Program-made: the position numbers and the translations under genes
Part shown: positions 44,044 to 52,927 of the stretch, one piece after another
How the letters are laid out: each line of letters starts with the position of its first letter
Numbering within the stretch: position 1 is the stretch's first letter
The notes under the pieces: generated by a model
What the model was told of the DNA's origin: nothing
What the model saw: only the letters and a program-made list of their open reading frames with translations
The model's database searches: none
From: Roseiarcus sp963751165
Lineage (GTDB): Bacteria > Pseudomonadota > Alphaproteobacteria > Rhizobiales > Beijerinckiaceae
Direction: 5' to 3'
NCBI GenBank assembly: GCA_963751165.1
Contig: CAVVTP010000006.1
Location: 1 to 64,000 of the forward strand
DNA: 64,000 nt

Positions 44044-45087
44044 ATGGCGGAAATGGGCGGCGTACTGTCGAGCGCATCGGGCGGGAGGCGCTCCCGCCCG
44101 ATGAAAGCCTTACGCTGGCTCCTGTTTTCCGACTATCTCGTCCTGGCTGTGACGGTACTCTATGTGGCTGTGCTCTGGCTGTTTGTGCCCGAAGTTCTGA
44201 GCCCAACCAATCTCGGCGACATCTTTCTTCAGATCCTCCCGCTCTTCGTCGCGGCGATGGGCGTCATGATGGTGTTGATGGTCGCCCAGATCGATCTCTC
44301 GGCCACTTCGATCATGGCGATGGGCTGCGTAGTCGGCGCATCGATCATGACGCGTCAGGGTGGCTATCTCGCAGGGCATGCGTGGGCCCCAATCGTCGCC
44401 GTGCTGGCGTTTGTGGCGATCGGCGTGCTGATCGGCGCCCTAAACGGCGTCTGCACCATCGTGTTCGACATGCCGTCCTTTCTCGTCACCCTGACGACGA
44501 TGATATTCTTCAGTGGCGCCGCGATCTGGTACACCGCGGCCCACACGAGCTCCGGATCGAGCATCGGCGCCCTTCCCTCCAGTTTTCTCGCGATCGGCTA
44601 TGGAGGCGTGCTGGGTATTCCCTATGCGGCGGTTATCACAGTGGCGGTCGCGATCGTCGTGCATCTCACCCTGACACGGACGGTTTTCGGCCGTTGGGTG
44701 CAGGCGGTCGGCCGCAATCCCAGGGCGGCGGCGATCTCCGGCGTGCCGGTAAGAGCGGTGGTCATTGGCTGCTTCGCCCTTTCCGGCCTGTTCGCAGCCT
44801 TCGCGGCCATTATCTACACCGCCCGCCTCGAAGCGGGGACGCCTATTCTCGGTCAGCGCATTCTGCTGGACATGATAGGCGCAGCGGTGATCGGGGGGGT
44901 CAGCCTGTTTGGAGGCAAAGGTACAGTCATTGGCGTCCTGTTCGGCGTACTTTTCCTTAGCGCGGTCGACAACGGCCTGGAGCTTCTCGGTCTGTCGCTG
45001 TCATCAGTCTATGCGATCAAGGGAGGCGTCATCCTTTTCGCCGCCGTCACGGATGCGATCCGCCACAACTTGATGGCGCGGGACTAG
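44044..45087 (+). CDS. Sugar ABC transporter permease (RbsC/AraH type), first
   Basis: A 347-residue inner-membrane permease with about ten helices. Landmarks are LVLAVTVLYVAVLWLFV, MVLMVAQIDLSATSIMAMGC, TVFGRWVQAVGRNPRAAAIS (the cytoplasmic loop), VIGGVSLFGGKGTVIGVLFG and YAIKGGVILFAAVTDAIRH. These match the BPD_transp_2 fold. A 19-residue hydrophilic N-terminus precedes the first helix (MKALRWLLFS at 44101 is a later start). It lies 42 bases after the receptor and four bases before the ATPase. Confidence 0.88.
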   Translation: MAEMGGVLSSASGGRRSRPMKALRWLLFSDYLVLAVTVLYVAVLWLFVPEVLSPTNLGDIFLQILPLFVAAMGVMMVLMVAQIDLSATSIMAMGCVVGASIMTRQGGYLAGHAWAPIVAVLAFVAIGVLIGALNGVCTIVFDMPSFLVTLTTMIFFSGAAIWYTAAHTSSGSSIGALPSSFLAIGYGGVLGIPYAAVITVAVAIVVHLTLTRTVFGRWVQAVGRNPRAAAISGVPVRAVVIGCFALSGLFAAFAAIIYTARLEAGTPILGQRILLDMIGAAVIGGVSLFGGKGTVIGVLFGVLFLSAVDNGLELLGLSLSSVYAIKGGVILFAAVTDAIRHNLMARD

Positions 45088-45091
45088 CGCG

Positions 45092-46600
45092 ATGTCCGAC
45101 CTCCTCCTGAAGGTCAGCGGGCTCAACAAGAGCTTTTTCGGCGTCCAGGTGCTGCGCGACGTCAGTTTCGAACTACGCCGCGGCGCGGTTCTCGGTCTGG
45201 TCGGCGAGAACGGCTCGGGCAAGTCAACGACGATGAACATTATCGGCGGCGTGGTGACGAAGGATAGCGGCCGTGTGGAGCTCGCTGGAAAACAAGTCGC
45301 GCCAGCGAGTTCGCGTGACGCGCTCGCTCTCGGCATCGCCTTCATTCACCAGGAGCTCAGCCTGTTTCCGAACCTGAGCGTCGAGGAGAATATCTTTCTT
45401 GACCATTTCCCTCGGAAGGTCGGCCAGCTTCCGTTCATCGACCGCCGCAACCTTCGGGATCGGGCCAAGAAGGCGCTCGAGCTCGTGGACCTGGACCTCC
45501 CCCCCGTCACGCCAGTGATGCGTCTGCCGCAGGGCGAACGCCAGCTTGTCGAGATCGCAAAAGCTCTGAGCCGGCAGGCGCGGCTCATCATCTTCGACGA
45601 GCCGACGACGTCGCTCACAGCCCGCGAGACGGAACGCTTGTTCGAGATCATCGGTCGGTTGCGCGCGCAGGGTATATCGATCATTTACATCAGCCACATC
45701 CTTGGCGACGTGCTGCGCCTCTGCGACGACATAGCGGTCCTGCGCGATGGCCAGGTAGTCGGCGCCGGCCCGCACGGCGATTTCACGATCGAGCGTTTGG
45801 TCACGCTGATGGTTGGGCGGACGATCGATCGGCTTTTTCCTGAGCGGGAGCCGTGCTCAGGTCCTCGTCGGACAGCGTTGTCCGTGCGTGGTGTCTCCCA
45901 ACCAGGCATCGTGAAGGACGTTTCGTTTGACCTAGATTTCGGGGAGGTGCTCGGCATCTCGGGCCTCATGGGTTCGGGCCGTTCGGAACTGGCCCGCATC
46001 CTCTTTGGCCTCGACCCCTATTCCAAGGGCGAGATCCGCGTCCGCGACACGAAGCTCCCGCGGCTCGCGCCCCGGGTTGCGATGGACAGAGGGATTGCCT
46101 TCCTGACGGAGGACCGACGGGGCGAGGGCCTGATGATGGAAGCCTCCGTCACGGACAACATCGTCCTGCCGTCGCTCGTCGAACGATCGAGCAGATTTGT
46201 ACACTGGCTGAAACCGGTCGAGCTCGGCAAAGCCGCGCGCGAAATCGCCGAGCGCGTTCGCGTCAACGCCAAGGCAATCGACCGGACGGCGGTGCGCACC
46301 CTCTCCGGCGGCAACCAGCAGAAGGTGGTTATCGCGAAATGGCTGCTGCGGGCGCCATCGATCTTCATTCTCGACGAGCCGACGCGAGGCATCGACGTCG
46401 GAGCCAAATTCGAGGTCTACAAGATCATCAACCAGATGGTCGCCACGGGCGCGGCAATTTTGTTCATATCCTCCGAGATCGAGGAGCTGATCGGCATGGC
46501 TGACCGCATCATGGTCATGGGGCGCGGCGAGGTTCGCGGCTTTTTCGAGCGAAGCAGCTTTGACCGCGAGACGCTCATGAGCTCGGCGCTGTGGGACTAA
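45092..46600 (+). CDS. Sugar ABC transporter ATP-binding protein (RbsA/MglA type)
   Basis: A 502-residue ATPase with two nucleotide-binding halves. The first has Walker A GENGSGKST, signature LPQGERQLVEIAKAL and Walker B RLIIFDEPTTSLT. The second has a degenerate Walker A (GLMGSGRSEL), TEDRRGEGLMMEASVTDNIV, signature LSGGNQQKVVIAKWL and Walker B IFILDEPTRGIDVGAK. The degenerate second site is normal for CUT2 transporters. It energises the two flanking permeases. ATG 45092 follows the permease stop by four bases. Confidence 0.92.
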   Translation: MSDLLLKVSGLNKSFFGVQVLRDVSFELRRGAVLGLVGENGSGKSTTMNIIGGVVTKDSGRVELAGKQVAPASSRDALALGIAFIHQELSLFPNLSVEENIFLDHFPRKVGQLPFIDRRNLRDRAKKALELVDLDLPPVTPVMRLPQGERQLVEIAKALSRQARLIIFDEPTTSLTARETERLFEIIGRLRAQGISIIYISHILGDVLRLCDDIAVLRDGQVVGAGPHGDFTIERLVTLMVGRTIDRLFPEREPCSGPRRTALSVRGVSQPGIVKDVSFDLDFGEVLGISGLMGSGRSELARILFGLDPYSKGEIRVRDTKLPRLAPRVAMDRGIAFLTEDRRGEGLMMEASVTDNIVLPSLVERSSRFVHWLKPVELGKAAREIAERVRVNAKAIDRTAVRTLSGGNQQKVVIAKWLLRAPSIFILDEPTRGIDVGAKFEVYKIINQMVATGAAILFISSEIEELIGMADRIMVMGRGEVRGFFERSSFDRETLMSSALWD

Positions 46601-46610
46601 GGAGATCGCC

Positions 46611-47591
46611 TTGAACAGGCTGAACTCTCGGACTTTCGTTCTGATCGCGCTGCGTCTCGCGCCGCTGGTGCTCTTTGCCATCCTTTGCATCACCTTCGGT
46701 CTGCTTTCGGACCGGTTCCTCTCGCTTGCCAATTTCCGCAACATCCTTACGCAGTCGACACATGTCGCGGTCATGGCGATCGGTATGACTTTTGTTCTGC
46801 TGGTGCGCGGCGTCGACCTTTCCGTCGGCTCAGTCATGTACCTCGTGGCGGTGACGATGGGCCTCTACTTGTCGGATGTTCCGCTGGTCGTCTCGATCCC
46901 CGCCATAATCCTGATCGGAGCGGCATTCGGCGCGATCAACGCCTGTTTCGTCACCGGCCTGCGCATCGCATCGTTCGTCGTTACCCTCGCCACGCTCTTC
47001 ATTGGTCGCGGGTTCGCGCTGTATCTCTCCGAGACCAAGATGGTGTTCCAGAGCGACACCGTGCAGACGCTCGGCCGGTCGTCGTTCCTCGGCCTCCCTT
47101 GGGCGATCTGGATCGCCGCGGCTGTCGCCGCGATCGCCTGGGTCACGCTTACCCAGACGCCCTACGGCCGCCAGATCTATGCGGTCGGGGCGGATCCCGA
47201 TTCCGCTGGGAAGGCCGGGATCCGGGTTCAGGCGATCGTGTTCTCGGTGTTCTGCATCTGCGGCGGATGCGCAGCCATTGGCGCGCTGATCTCCGTCTCG
47301 CAGGTGGGCGCAGCCGCCGCGACCTTCGGCTATCAGGAGGAGTTTCCCGTGATCGCCGCCGCAGTGCTCGGCGGCACGAGCCTTTTCGGCGGACGCGGCG
47401 GCGTGTTCGGAAGCATCTTCGGCGCCGTGCTGGTGCAGACGACGGCCAACGGCCTCGTGATGCTCAACGCCAATCCCTACCTTTATCCTCTCGTCAATAG
47501 CCTGATTATCTTCATCGCCGCCTGGGTCGACGGGCGGCGCAGGCTCATGACCGAGCGAATCGAGCAACGCAAGATTCGCGTGGAAGCCTGA
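46611..47591 (+). CDS. Sugar ABC transporter permease (RbsC/AraH type), second
   Basis: A 326-residue permease with a TTG start at 46611 preceded by AAGGAGAT. The sequence shows LRLAPLVLFAILCITFGLLS, MTFVLLVRGVDLSVGSVMYL, TPYGRQIYAVGADPDSAGKA (cytoplasmic loop with the Gly-x-x-x-x-Ala-Gly pattern) and VLGGTSLFGGRGGVFGSIFG. Two different permeases with one ATPase make a heterodimeric CUT2 importer. The gene is ten bases after the ATPase and 19 before the RraA-like enzyme. Confidence 0.9.
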   Translation: MNRLNSRTFVLIALRLAPLVLFAILCITFGLLSDRFLSLANFRNILTQSTHVAVMAIGMTFVLLVRGVDLSVGSVMYLVAVTMGLYLSDVPLVVSIPAIILIGAAFGAINACFVTGLRIASFVVTLATLFIGRGFALYLSETKMVFQSDTVQTLGRSSFLGLPWAIWIAAAVAAIAWVTLTQTPYGRQIYAVGADPDSAGKAGIRVQAIVFSVFCICGGCAAIGALISVSQVGAAAATFGYQEEFPVIAAAVLGGTSLFGGRGGVFGSIFGAVLVQTTANGLVMLNANPYLYPLVNSLIIFIAAWVDGRRRLMTERIEQRKIRVEA

Positions 47592-47610
47592 ACTCCAAAC
47601 GGAAAGCGCC

Positions 47611-48306
47611 ATGACCCCCTATCCTTTTTCCGCCGCCGACCTTGAAGCCCTCAAGGCGTGGGACACGCCGACGATCTGCAACGGACTCGAGATCCTCGCC
47701 CCGGAACGGCGCGCCGTCGGCTTCACCGTGGAGCCGATGGTGGTCGTGGACCGAAAACTGCCTCCGATCGTCGGCCTCGCCCGAACCGGCGCCATTCGCG
47801 CCAAGGAACCGCCGCGAGGGCCGATCCCGCCGCGCGAAGACTGGTACGACTATGTCGCGGCCGGCGATCTGCCCACGATCGCAGTCATCCAGGATATCGA
47901 CGAGCGGCCCGGCTTCGGCGCCTTCTGGGGCGAGGTGCATACCGCCGTACACGCCGGCCTCGGCGTCTTAGGCTGCGTAACCAACGGCTCTTTCCGTGAC
48001 ATCGACATGCTTGCTCCCGGATTCCAGATCGTCGGCGGACGAATCGGCCCGAGCCACGCGCATGTGCACATGGTGCAGATGAAGTGCGAGGTGAACATTT
48101 TCGGCATGCTCGTCGCTCATGACGACGTCGTTCATGCGGACGTTCACGGCGCGGTCGTCATTCCCGCCACGGCGGTGCGCGGATTGCCCAAGGCGATCGA
48201 ACTCATGGCGCGGCGCGAGAAGGTCATTCTTGACCGGGCGCGAGCTCAGGGCTTCAACGCCGGCGCAATGCGTGAGGCGCTCCGAGAGGCCAACGAAATC
48301 CACTGA
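47611..48306 (+). CDS. RraA-like / 4-hydroxy-4-methyl-2-oxoglutarate aldolase family enzyme
   Basis: A 231-residue protein of the RraA/HMG-aldolase fold (formerly the dimethylmenaquinone methyltransferase family). Landmarks are WDTPTICNGLEILAPE, GEVHTAVHAGLGVLGCVTNG, SFRDIDMLAPGFQIVGGRIG and HDDVVHADVHGAVVIP, where the Arg-Asp pair near FRDID binds the metal and keto acid in characterised members. Family enzymes split 4-hydroxy-2-keto acids to pyruvate or decarboxylate oxaloacetate. Its place behind a sugar importer suggests cleavage of a keto-acid intermediate from the imported compound. It is a little longer than the 210-220 usual length. Confidence 0.82.
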   Translation: MTPYPFSAADLEALKAWDTPTICNGLEILAPERRAVGFTVEPMVVVDRKLPPIVGLARTGAIRAKEPPRGPIPPREDWYDYVAAGDLPTIAVIQDIDERPGFGAFWGEVHTAVHAGLGVLGCVTNGSFRDIDMLAPGFQIVGGRIGPSHAHVHMVQMKCEVNIFGMLVAHDDVVHADVHGAVVIPATAVRGLPKAIELMARREKVILDRARAQGFNAGAMREALREANEIH

Positions 48307-48328
48307 AAAACATGAGGAGTAGGATCCA

Positions 48329-49360
48329 ATGACGACTTCTCCCCTTCGGGTCGGGGTCATCGGCTGCGGCTTCTTCGCCCAAAATCATTTGGCGGCGTGG
48401 GCCAGCATGGACGATGTCGTTCTGACCGCCGTTTGTGATCTGGACTCCGAAAAAGCGAGATCGGCGGCGGAGCGCCATCGCGCGGGAGCGGCGTACGAGA
48501 ACGCGGCAGAAATGCTCAATCGCGAGGCGCTCGACTTCGTCGATATCGCGACCACGATGGAATCGCATGTCGAGCTCGTCGGGATGGCCGCGACCAGGAA
48601 GCTGCCAACCATCGTCCAGAAGCCGCTCGCGCCCACCTGGGAGGCGTGCGTCTCGGTCGTCGAGACCTGCCGATCCGCAGGCATACCCTTTATGGTGCAT
48701 GAGAATACCCGGTTCCTGACGCCAATTCGCAAGGCGCGCGAGGTCATCGAGTCTGGCCGAATCGGAACGCCGACCTGGGGGCGCGTGTCGTTCCGGACAG
48801 GCCACAATATTTATGGCAAGCAGCCTTACCTCGCCGAAGTGGATCACTTCGTGATCCTCGACCTCGGCGTGCACATGCTCGACGTGGCTCGCTTCCTGAT
48901 GGGCGAGGCGACGCACCTCTATTGCCAGACGCAAAGCATCAAGTCCGGAATCCGCGGCGAGGACATGGCCACAATCGTTCTTCAGCACGCCGGCGGCGCG
49001 ACGAGCGTGGTCGAGTGCAGCTACGCGAGCAAACTTCATCCGGACCCATTCCCTCAGCTTGTCCTGCATATCGAAGGAACCTCTGGAAGCCTTGACCTAA
49101 GCCCTGGATATCGACTGAGCGTGTTCTCGAACGGCGAAGCGTCCGAGAGCGACGTCTCGCCGGCAATGCAGCCTTGGTCGACGCCGCCGTGGCACGGTAC
49201 ACAGGAAAGCGTCCTGCGAGTGCAGCAACACTGGGTGCAATGTCTTCGGGAGAAGCGCGAGCCGGAAACCTCCGGCGCCGACAGCCTCAAAACCTATGGC
49301 CTGGTGTTCGGCGCCTACATGTCCGCGCGTTCGAAAGCGGCCGTCGATCCGCTGGCCTGA
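48329..49360 (+). CDS. Gfo/Idh/MocA family oxidoreductase
   Basis: A 343-residue NAD(P)-dependent dehydrogenase. The N-terminal Rossmann loop is VGVIGCGFFAQNHLAAW. QKPLAPTWEACVSVVET has the conserved Lys-Pro, and the catalytic Asp-x-x-x-His pattern is in LDLGVHMLDVARFLMG. The C-terminal domain forms the substrate sheet (HPDPFPQLVLHIEGTSGSLD). The family oxidises or reduces sugar hydroxyls and inositols. GAGGAG precedes ATG 48329. It follows the RraA-like gene by 22 bases. Confidence 0.88.
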   Translation: MTTSPLRVGVIGCGFFAQNHLAAWASMDDVVLTAVCDLDSEKARSAAERHRAGAAYENAAEMLNREALDFVDIATTMESHVELVGMAATRKLPTIVQKPLAPTWEACVSVVETCRSAGIPFMVHENTRFLTPIRKAREVIESGRIGTPTWGRVSFRTGHNIYGKQPYLAEVDHFVILDLGVHMLDVARFLMGEATHLYCQTQSIKSGIRGEDMATIVLQHAGGATSVVECSYASKLHPDPFPQLVLHIEGTSGSLDLSPGYRLSVFSNGEASESDVSPAMQPWSTPPWHGTQESVLRVQQHWVQCLREKREPETSGADSLKTYGLVFGAYMSARSKAAVDPLA

Positions 49361-49384
49361 CGAGCAAAACCTCAGGGAGCCGAC

Positions 49385-50416
49385 ATGATTGGAATCGGTG
49401 CGAGAGTCGGCCTGAGTGCGGATCTATTCGATACGCATGGGCGGCCGATGTTCGGGGCCGCGCCGCTCTCCTTTTTTTCCGACGCAAAACTCGTCTGGGA
49501 CATCATTCCCGTCGCGGCGGGGCAATTGGCGCCCACGGCCTTCACGGAATACGATGCCCTGCTGATCGGCGGGTCGAAGGTCTCGGAGAAGGAGCTCGCG
49601 AACGAGAGCGGGAAGCTGCGCATCATCGCGCGCAACGGAGTCGGCTACGACGCCATCGACGTGGCGGCGCTCACCCAACGCGGCGTTCTTCTCACCAATA
49701 CGCCGATCCCTGTTAGAAACGCTGTCGCGACCACTGCATTCAGCTTTCTTTTAGCGCTCACGCTCCGCTTTCCCCTCAAGTCGCGCCTCGTGCGCGAAGG
49801 TCGGTGGAGTGAACGTGCGAACTATCCGGGTCTCGCTCTGCCGGGCCGGAGACTCGGGATCATCGGCCTTGGCGGAATCGGGCGCGAGCTCGTGCGCCTG
49901 ATGCAGCCCTTCGGAATGGAGATCCTGGCAGCCGACCCGCATGTCGATGCCGCCTCGGCGGCTCAAGCGGGTGCGACGCTTTGCATCCTCGAAGATCTCC
50001 TTGAGCGTTCCGATGTCGTTGTGGTCGCCTGCCTTCTTGACGAATCGACGCACCACCTTCTGAACGCCGATCGGATACGGCTGATGAAGCCCACCGCATA
50101 TCTGATTAATGTCGCCCGCGGGCCGATCGTCGACGAGACCGCCCTCATCACGGCTTTACAGGACGAGCGAATCGCCGGAGCGGGGCTAGACGTCTTTGAG
50201 AAGGAGCCGCCGGATCCGAGCAACCCGCTGCTGACGATCGACAATGTGCTCCTTACCGCGCATTGCCTGTGTTGGACCAACTCCTTCTTGGACGCTGTCG
50301 CAAGGGACGCGATATCTGGCATCATCAACGTGTTGGACGGCCGCTGGCCTGCGTTTGTCGTGAACACGGAGGTCAAGACCCGCGCGCGCGTAAAGTCCTG
50401 GATGCTGGAGGCATAA
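49385..50416 (+). CDS. D-2-hydroxyacid dehydrogenase (paralogue A of the catabolic region)
   Basis: A 343-residue enzyme. LRIIARNGVGYDAIDVAALT opens the domain linker, IIGLGGIGRELVRL is the cofactor loop, and INVARGPIVDETALITALQ holds the active-site Arg. DVFEKEPPDPSNPLL contains the Glu, and the catalytic His is in LTAHCLCWTNS. The His-x-Leu-Cys-Trp-Thr sequence replaces the more common His-x-Ala/Gly and is shared by the convergent paralogue at 50677-51729. It ends the CUT2 operon. It likely reduces or oxidises a 2-keto acid linked to the RraA-like aldolase. The 260-base spacer after it shows no gene. Confidence 0.88.
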   Translation: MIGIGARVGLSADLFDTHGRPMFGAAPLSFFSDAKLVWDIIPVAAGQLAPTAFTEYDALLIGGSKVSEKELANESGKLRIIARNGVGYDAIDVAALTQRGVLLTNTPIPVRNAVATTAFSFLLALTLRFPLKSRLVREGRWSERANYPGLALPGRRLGIIGLGGIGRELVRLMQPFGMEILAADPHVDAASAAQAGATLCILEDLLERSDVVVVACLLDESTHHLLNADRIRLMKPTAYLINVARGPIVDETALITALQDERIAGAGLDVFEKEPPDPSNPLLTIDNVLLTAHCLCWTNSFLDAVARDAISGIINVLDGRWPAFVVNTEVKTRARVKSWMLEA

Positions 50417-50676
50417 TTCATCTGGAAGCAATAAGAACCGAGATCGGCAAGCCGCGGCGCCCATGCAAGGGAGGGCCCGACCGACCGATCGCGGTTGTCA
50501 GCGGCGTCCCAGGCGCGCTGCTGTCCAGCGCATGAGAACCTTCGGCGCGAACGGCACGTGTTGGCCGGGAGCGGCGGCTGAACGGAAGCCTTGCGCCGGG
50601 AAAGACCGCTCCCCGGGTATTGGCGGGTCGGGCGATATGTGCTCGGAAACAGGATGCTCCTTCATCGCCCTTCCAG

Positions 50677-51729
50677 CTATTCGCCGGCAAACCGCATCCG
50701 GAACTCGGACAGCCGCTTCTTCCAAGCCGCCGTCTCGAGCACTAGCCGGTTAACGACGACGCGCGGCTCCCGACCGTGGTGAACGTCCAGGACGGCGCGA
50801 ACGTCAGCAGCGCCGTTGCCTGCGAAACATTGGTCGGTCCAGCAAAGCGCGTGCGGGGCGAGAATCACGTTGTCGAGTTTGAGGATCGGATCGTCCACGT
50901 CCGGCGGCTCCTTCTCGAGCACATCGAGCCCGGCGCCGGCGATACGGTGCTCCTGCAGAACCTTGGTGAGCGCCGATTGGTCGACGACGGGTCCCCTGGA
51001 CGTGTTGATCAAATAGGCTGTCGGCTTCATCCGGGCGAGGCGCTCGGCGTTCACGAGGTGATGGGTCTCCGGGGTTAGAGGACAGCTCACGCTGACGAAG
51101 TCCGCGCGGCTAAACACATCCTCGAGGCCGACGAGCTCCACACCCAGCTCGGCGGCGAGGTTCGAGTCCGCATAGGGGTCGTGCGCGATCAACTTCATGT
51201 CAAAGGGCTTGATCAACCGGAAAAGCTCGGCCCCAATGTTGCCGACGCCGATCGACCCGAGCGTGCGCCCGACGAGGCCGACGCCCATGTATTCGCCTCG
51301 TCTCGCAAAACCGGCCGCTCCTTCCCGCGTCAGCCGGTCCTTGACCATGAGCTTGCCGGTCAGCGCCAGAATGAACGCGATGATTGACACCGCGACCGGC
51401 CGACGCACGCCGTCCGGCGTGATGACGAGCGCAATTCCCGCCTCCGTACAAGCCTCGACATCGACGGTATCGTAGCCGACGCCAAAGCGCGCAACCACCG
51501 CAAGCCGGCCGTTCGGATGGATGCTCTCCTTCGTGAAGCGGTGCGCAAGAAGGATCAGCGCGTCGAAATCTGCGAGCTGGTCGGCCTCCACCGGATTGCG
51601 CGGGTCGAGATAGGCGAACTCGACATTGGGCGCGCGGCGCAACGGCTCGAGGTCGAAGTCAGGATAGACGGGAGACCCGTCGGACTTGCGGAAATCGCCG
51701 GACAGAGCGATTCGAAACGGCGCGGTCAT
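50677..51729 (-). CDS. D-2-hydroxyacid dehydrogenase (paralogue B)
   Basis: A 350-residue enzyme. LAVVARFGVGYDTVDVEACT corresponds to the linker of paralogue A. The cofactor loop is SIGVGNIGAELFRL, with Val in place of the usual Leu. INTSRGPVVDQSALTKVLQ carries the Arg, DVLEKEPPDVDDPIL the Glu, and APHALCWTDQ the His. It is the last gene of the minus-strand operon, and its ATG overlaps the stop of the HpcH-like aldolase (ATGA, 51726-51729). The two paralogous dehydrogenases end the two convergent operons, suggesting related reactions in two branches of one pathway. Confidence 0.88.
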   Translation of the reverse strand: MTAPFRIALSGDFRKSDGSPVYPDFDLEPLRRAPNVEFAYLDPRNPVEADQLADFDALILLAHRFTKESIHPNGRLAVVARFGVGYDTVDVEACTEAGIALVITPDGVRRPVAVSIIAFILALTGKLMVKDRLTREGAAGFARRGEYMGVGLVGRTLGSIGVGNIGAELFRLIKPFDMKLIAHDPYADSNLAAELGVELVGLEDVFSRADFVSVSCPLTPETHHLVNAERLARMKPTAYLINTSRGPVVDQSALTKVLQEHRIAGAGLDVLEKEPPDVDDPILKLDNVILAPHALCWTDQCFAGNGAADVRAVLDVHHGREPRVVVNRLVLETAAWKKRLSEFRMRFAGE

Positions 51730-52538
51730 CGCTTGGTCCCCGCTTTCTTCGACTTTTCGGCCGCGGCGCAGCCTTCACGCAATTTGTCGACCGCGTCCTT
51801 GAGTGCGTCGTGCAGCACCCAGACGTCGCCGGAGTAGCAAATGAAGTCGAAGCCCTGACCGTAAAGGTCGACCCCCTGTTGCACTGTTGGGACGAGGCGC
51901 CCGAGAGATTTTCCGTGCTTGCGGGCGGCGTCGCAGACGCGCGCGATCGCGTCGGTGAACGTCTTCGAGCCGAACTCTCCCGGCACCCCGAGCGAAACCG
52001 AAAGATCGAAATGGCCCACCCACAGACAATCGACCCCCGGCAGCGCGGCGATGGCGTCAGCGTTGTCCACACCCTCAGCGGTCTCGATCTGGCAGAAGAA
52101 AGTGCTGCGTCGATTGGCGGCGACGAATTTGTCAACGACCGGACCCGGGCGATATCGATCGTGCGAGACCTGCAAAGCGACTCCGCGGCCGCCCTCCGGC
52201 GTGTATTTCATGGAATTGATGATGTGCCGCGCTTCCTCCGCGTTCCCGACCATCGGCAGCATGAGGCCCTCGGCGCCCATGTCCATCGCGCGAGCGATAT
52301 GGTGGTATTCCTTCGAAGGCACGCGGACTATAACCGGCAGATCGGCCGCCTCGAAATATCTGATCGCGCTCTTCACCGTCTCGAACCCGAAGCCCGAGTG
52401 TTCGAGATCGAACAGCACAAAGTCGCAGCCCGCAGACTTGAGGATGTGACCGATGCCGGGAGTGGCGAACTCGACGATGAAATGACCGAACTTGGGTGCT
52501 TTGGTCTTTGCCAGCTCTTTTAGGCCTTGCGCCGCCAT
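51726..52538 (-). CDS. HpcH/HpaI family aldolase
   Basis: A 270-residue class II aldolase of the 2-keto-3-deoxy-acid type. Landmarks are FVLFDLEHSGFGFETVKSAI, VIVRVPSKEYHHIARAMDMG, AEGLMLPMVGNAEEARHIIN (the Gly-Ala-x-Gly metal-lobe segment), FCQIETAEGVDNADAIAAL with the metal-binding Glu, and VDCLWVGHFDLSVSLGVPG with the metal-binding Asp. It cleaves 2-keto-4-hydroxy acids into pyruvate and an aldehyde. The Lys-rich tail (KSKKAGTKR) is variable in the family. Its product pyruvate fits the dehydrogenase next to it. Confidence 0.88.
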   Translation of the reverse strand: MAAQGLKELAKTKAPKFGHFIVEFATPGIGHILKSAGCDFVLFDLEHSGFGFETVKSAIRYFEAADLPVIVRVPSKEYHHIARAMDMGAEGLMLPMVGNAEEARHIINSMKYTPEGGRGVALQVSHDRYRPGPVVDKFVAANRRSTFFCQIETAEGVDNADAIAALPGVDCLWVGHFDLSVSLGVPGEFGSKTFTDAIARVCDAARKHGKSLGRLVPTVQQGVDLYGQGFDFICYSGDVWVLHDALKDAVDKLREGCAAAEKSKKAGTKR

Positions 52539-52927
52539 AACCTTCCTCCCTTATGCCTGTGTTTTAAGGGCGCTTGCTCGTTCTTAGCCTCGACCCGCCC
52601 GGCCGTGGAGGCGCCGAGTTTCAGCTCCGCCTCTCCAAGTGGACGCCTCAGAGCGTCTAACGTGTGCACTGAGCGGCCTGTTCGAACACCGACGCGTAAG
52701 ACCTCTCGCCAGCAGTCGCGCGCGCTCAAGCCCTTCTCGTCACGCACCCGAAACGCAATGCAGCGCAGGACTTCGGCGCCTCCCAATCGCACGTCACGCA
52801 GCTGGTCGTTCTCGAACTTCACGGCGATACGGCCGAAGCAGAGCCGGCGGCTGGGAGGATCACTCGCCTCTGTACCGCAATAGTTCACCGCGCGCGACAG
52901 CGCCGCAAGCGTCTTGTCGCTCGTCAT
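52520..52927 (-). CDS. Short protein resembling the N-terminus of D-apionate-lactonase-like proteins
   Basis: A 135-residue ORF whose ATG overlaps the ABC ATPase stop (ATGA, 52924-52927) and whose end overlaps the aldolase start. Residues about 33-65 (IAVKFENDQLRDVRLGGAEV, LRCIAFRVRDEKG) recall the opening strands of D-apionate lactonase-like and other sugar-lactone proteins (usually VRDENWGT). After that the sequence becomes Arg-rich and loses likeness, and full family members are much longer. It is either a truncated gene that was shortened between two working genes, or a small protein of its own. Weak assignment. Confidence 0.35.
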   Translation of the reverse strand: MTSDKTLAALSRAVNYCGTEASDPPSRRLCFGRIAVKFENDQLRDVRLGGAEVLRCIAFRVRDEKGLSARDCWREVLRVGVRTGRSVHTLDALRRPLGEAELKLGASTAGRVEAKNEQAPLKHRHKGGRLWRRKA

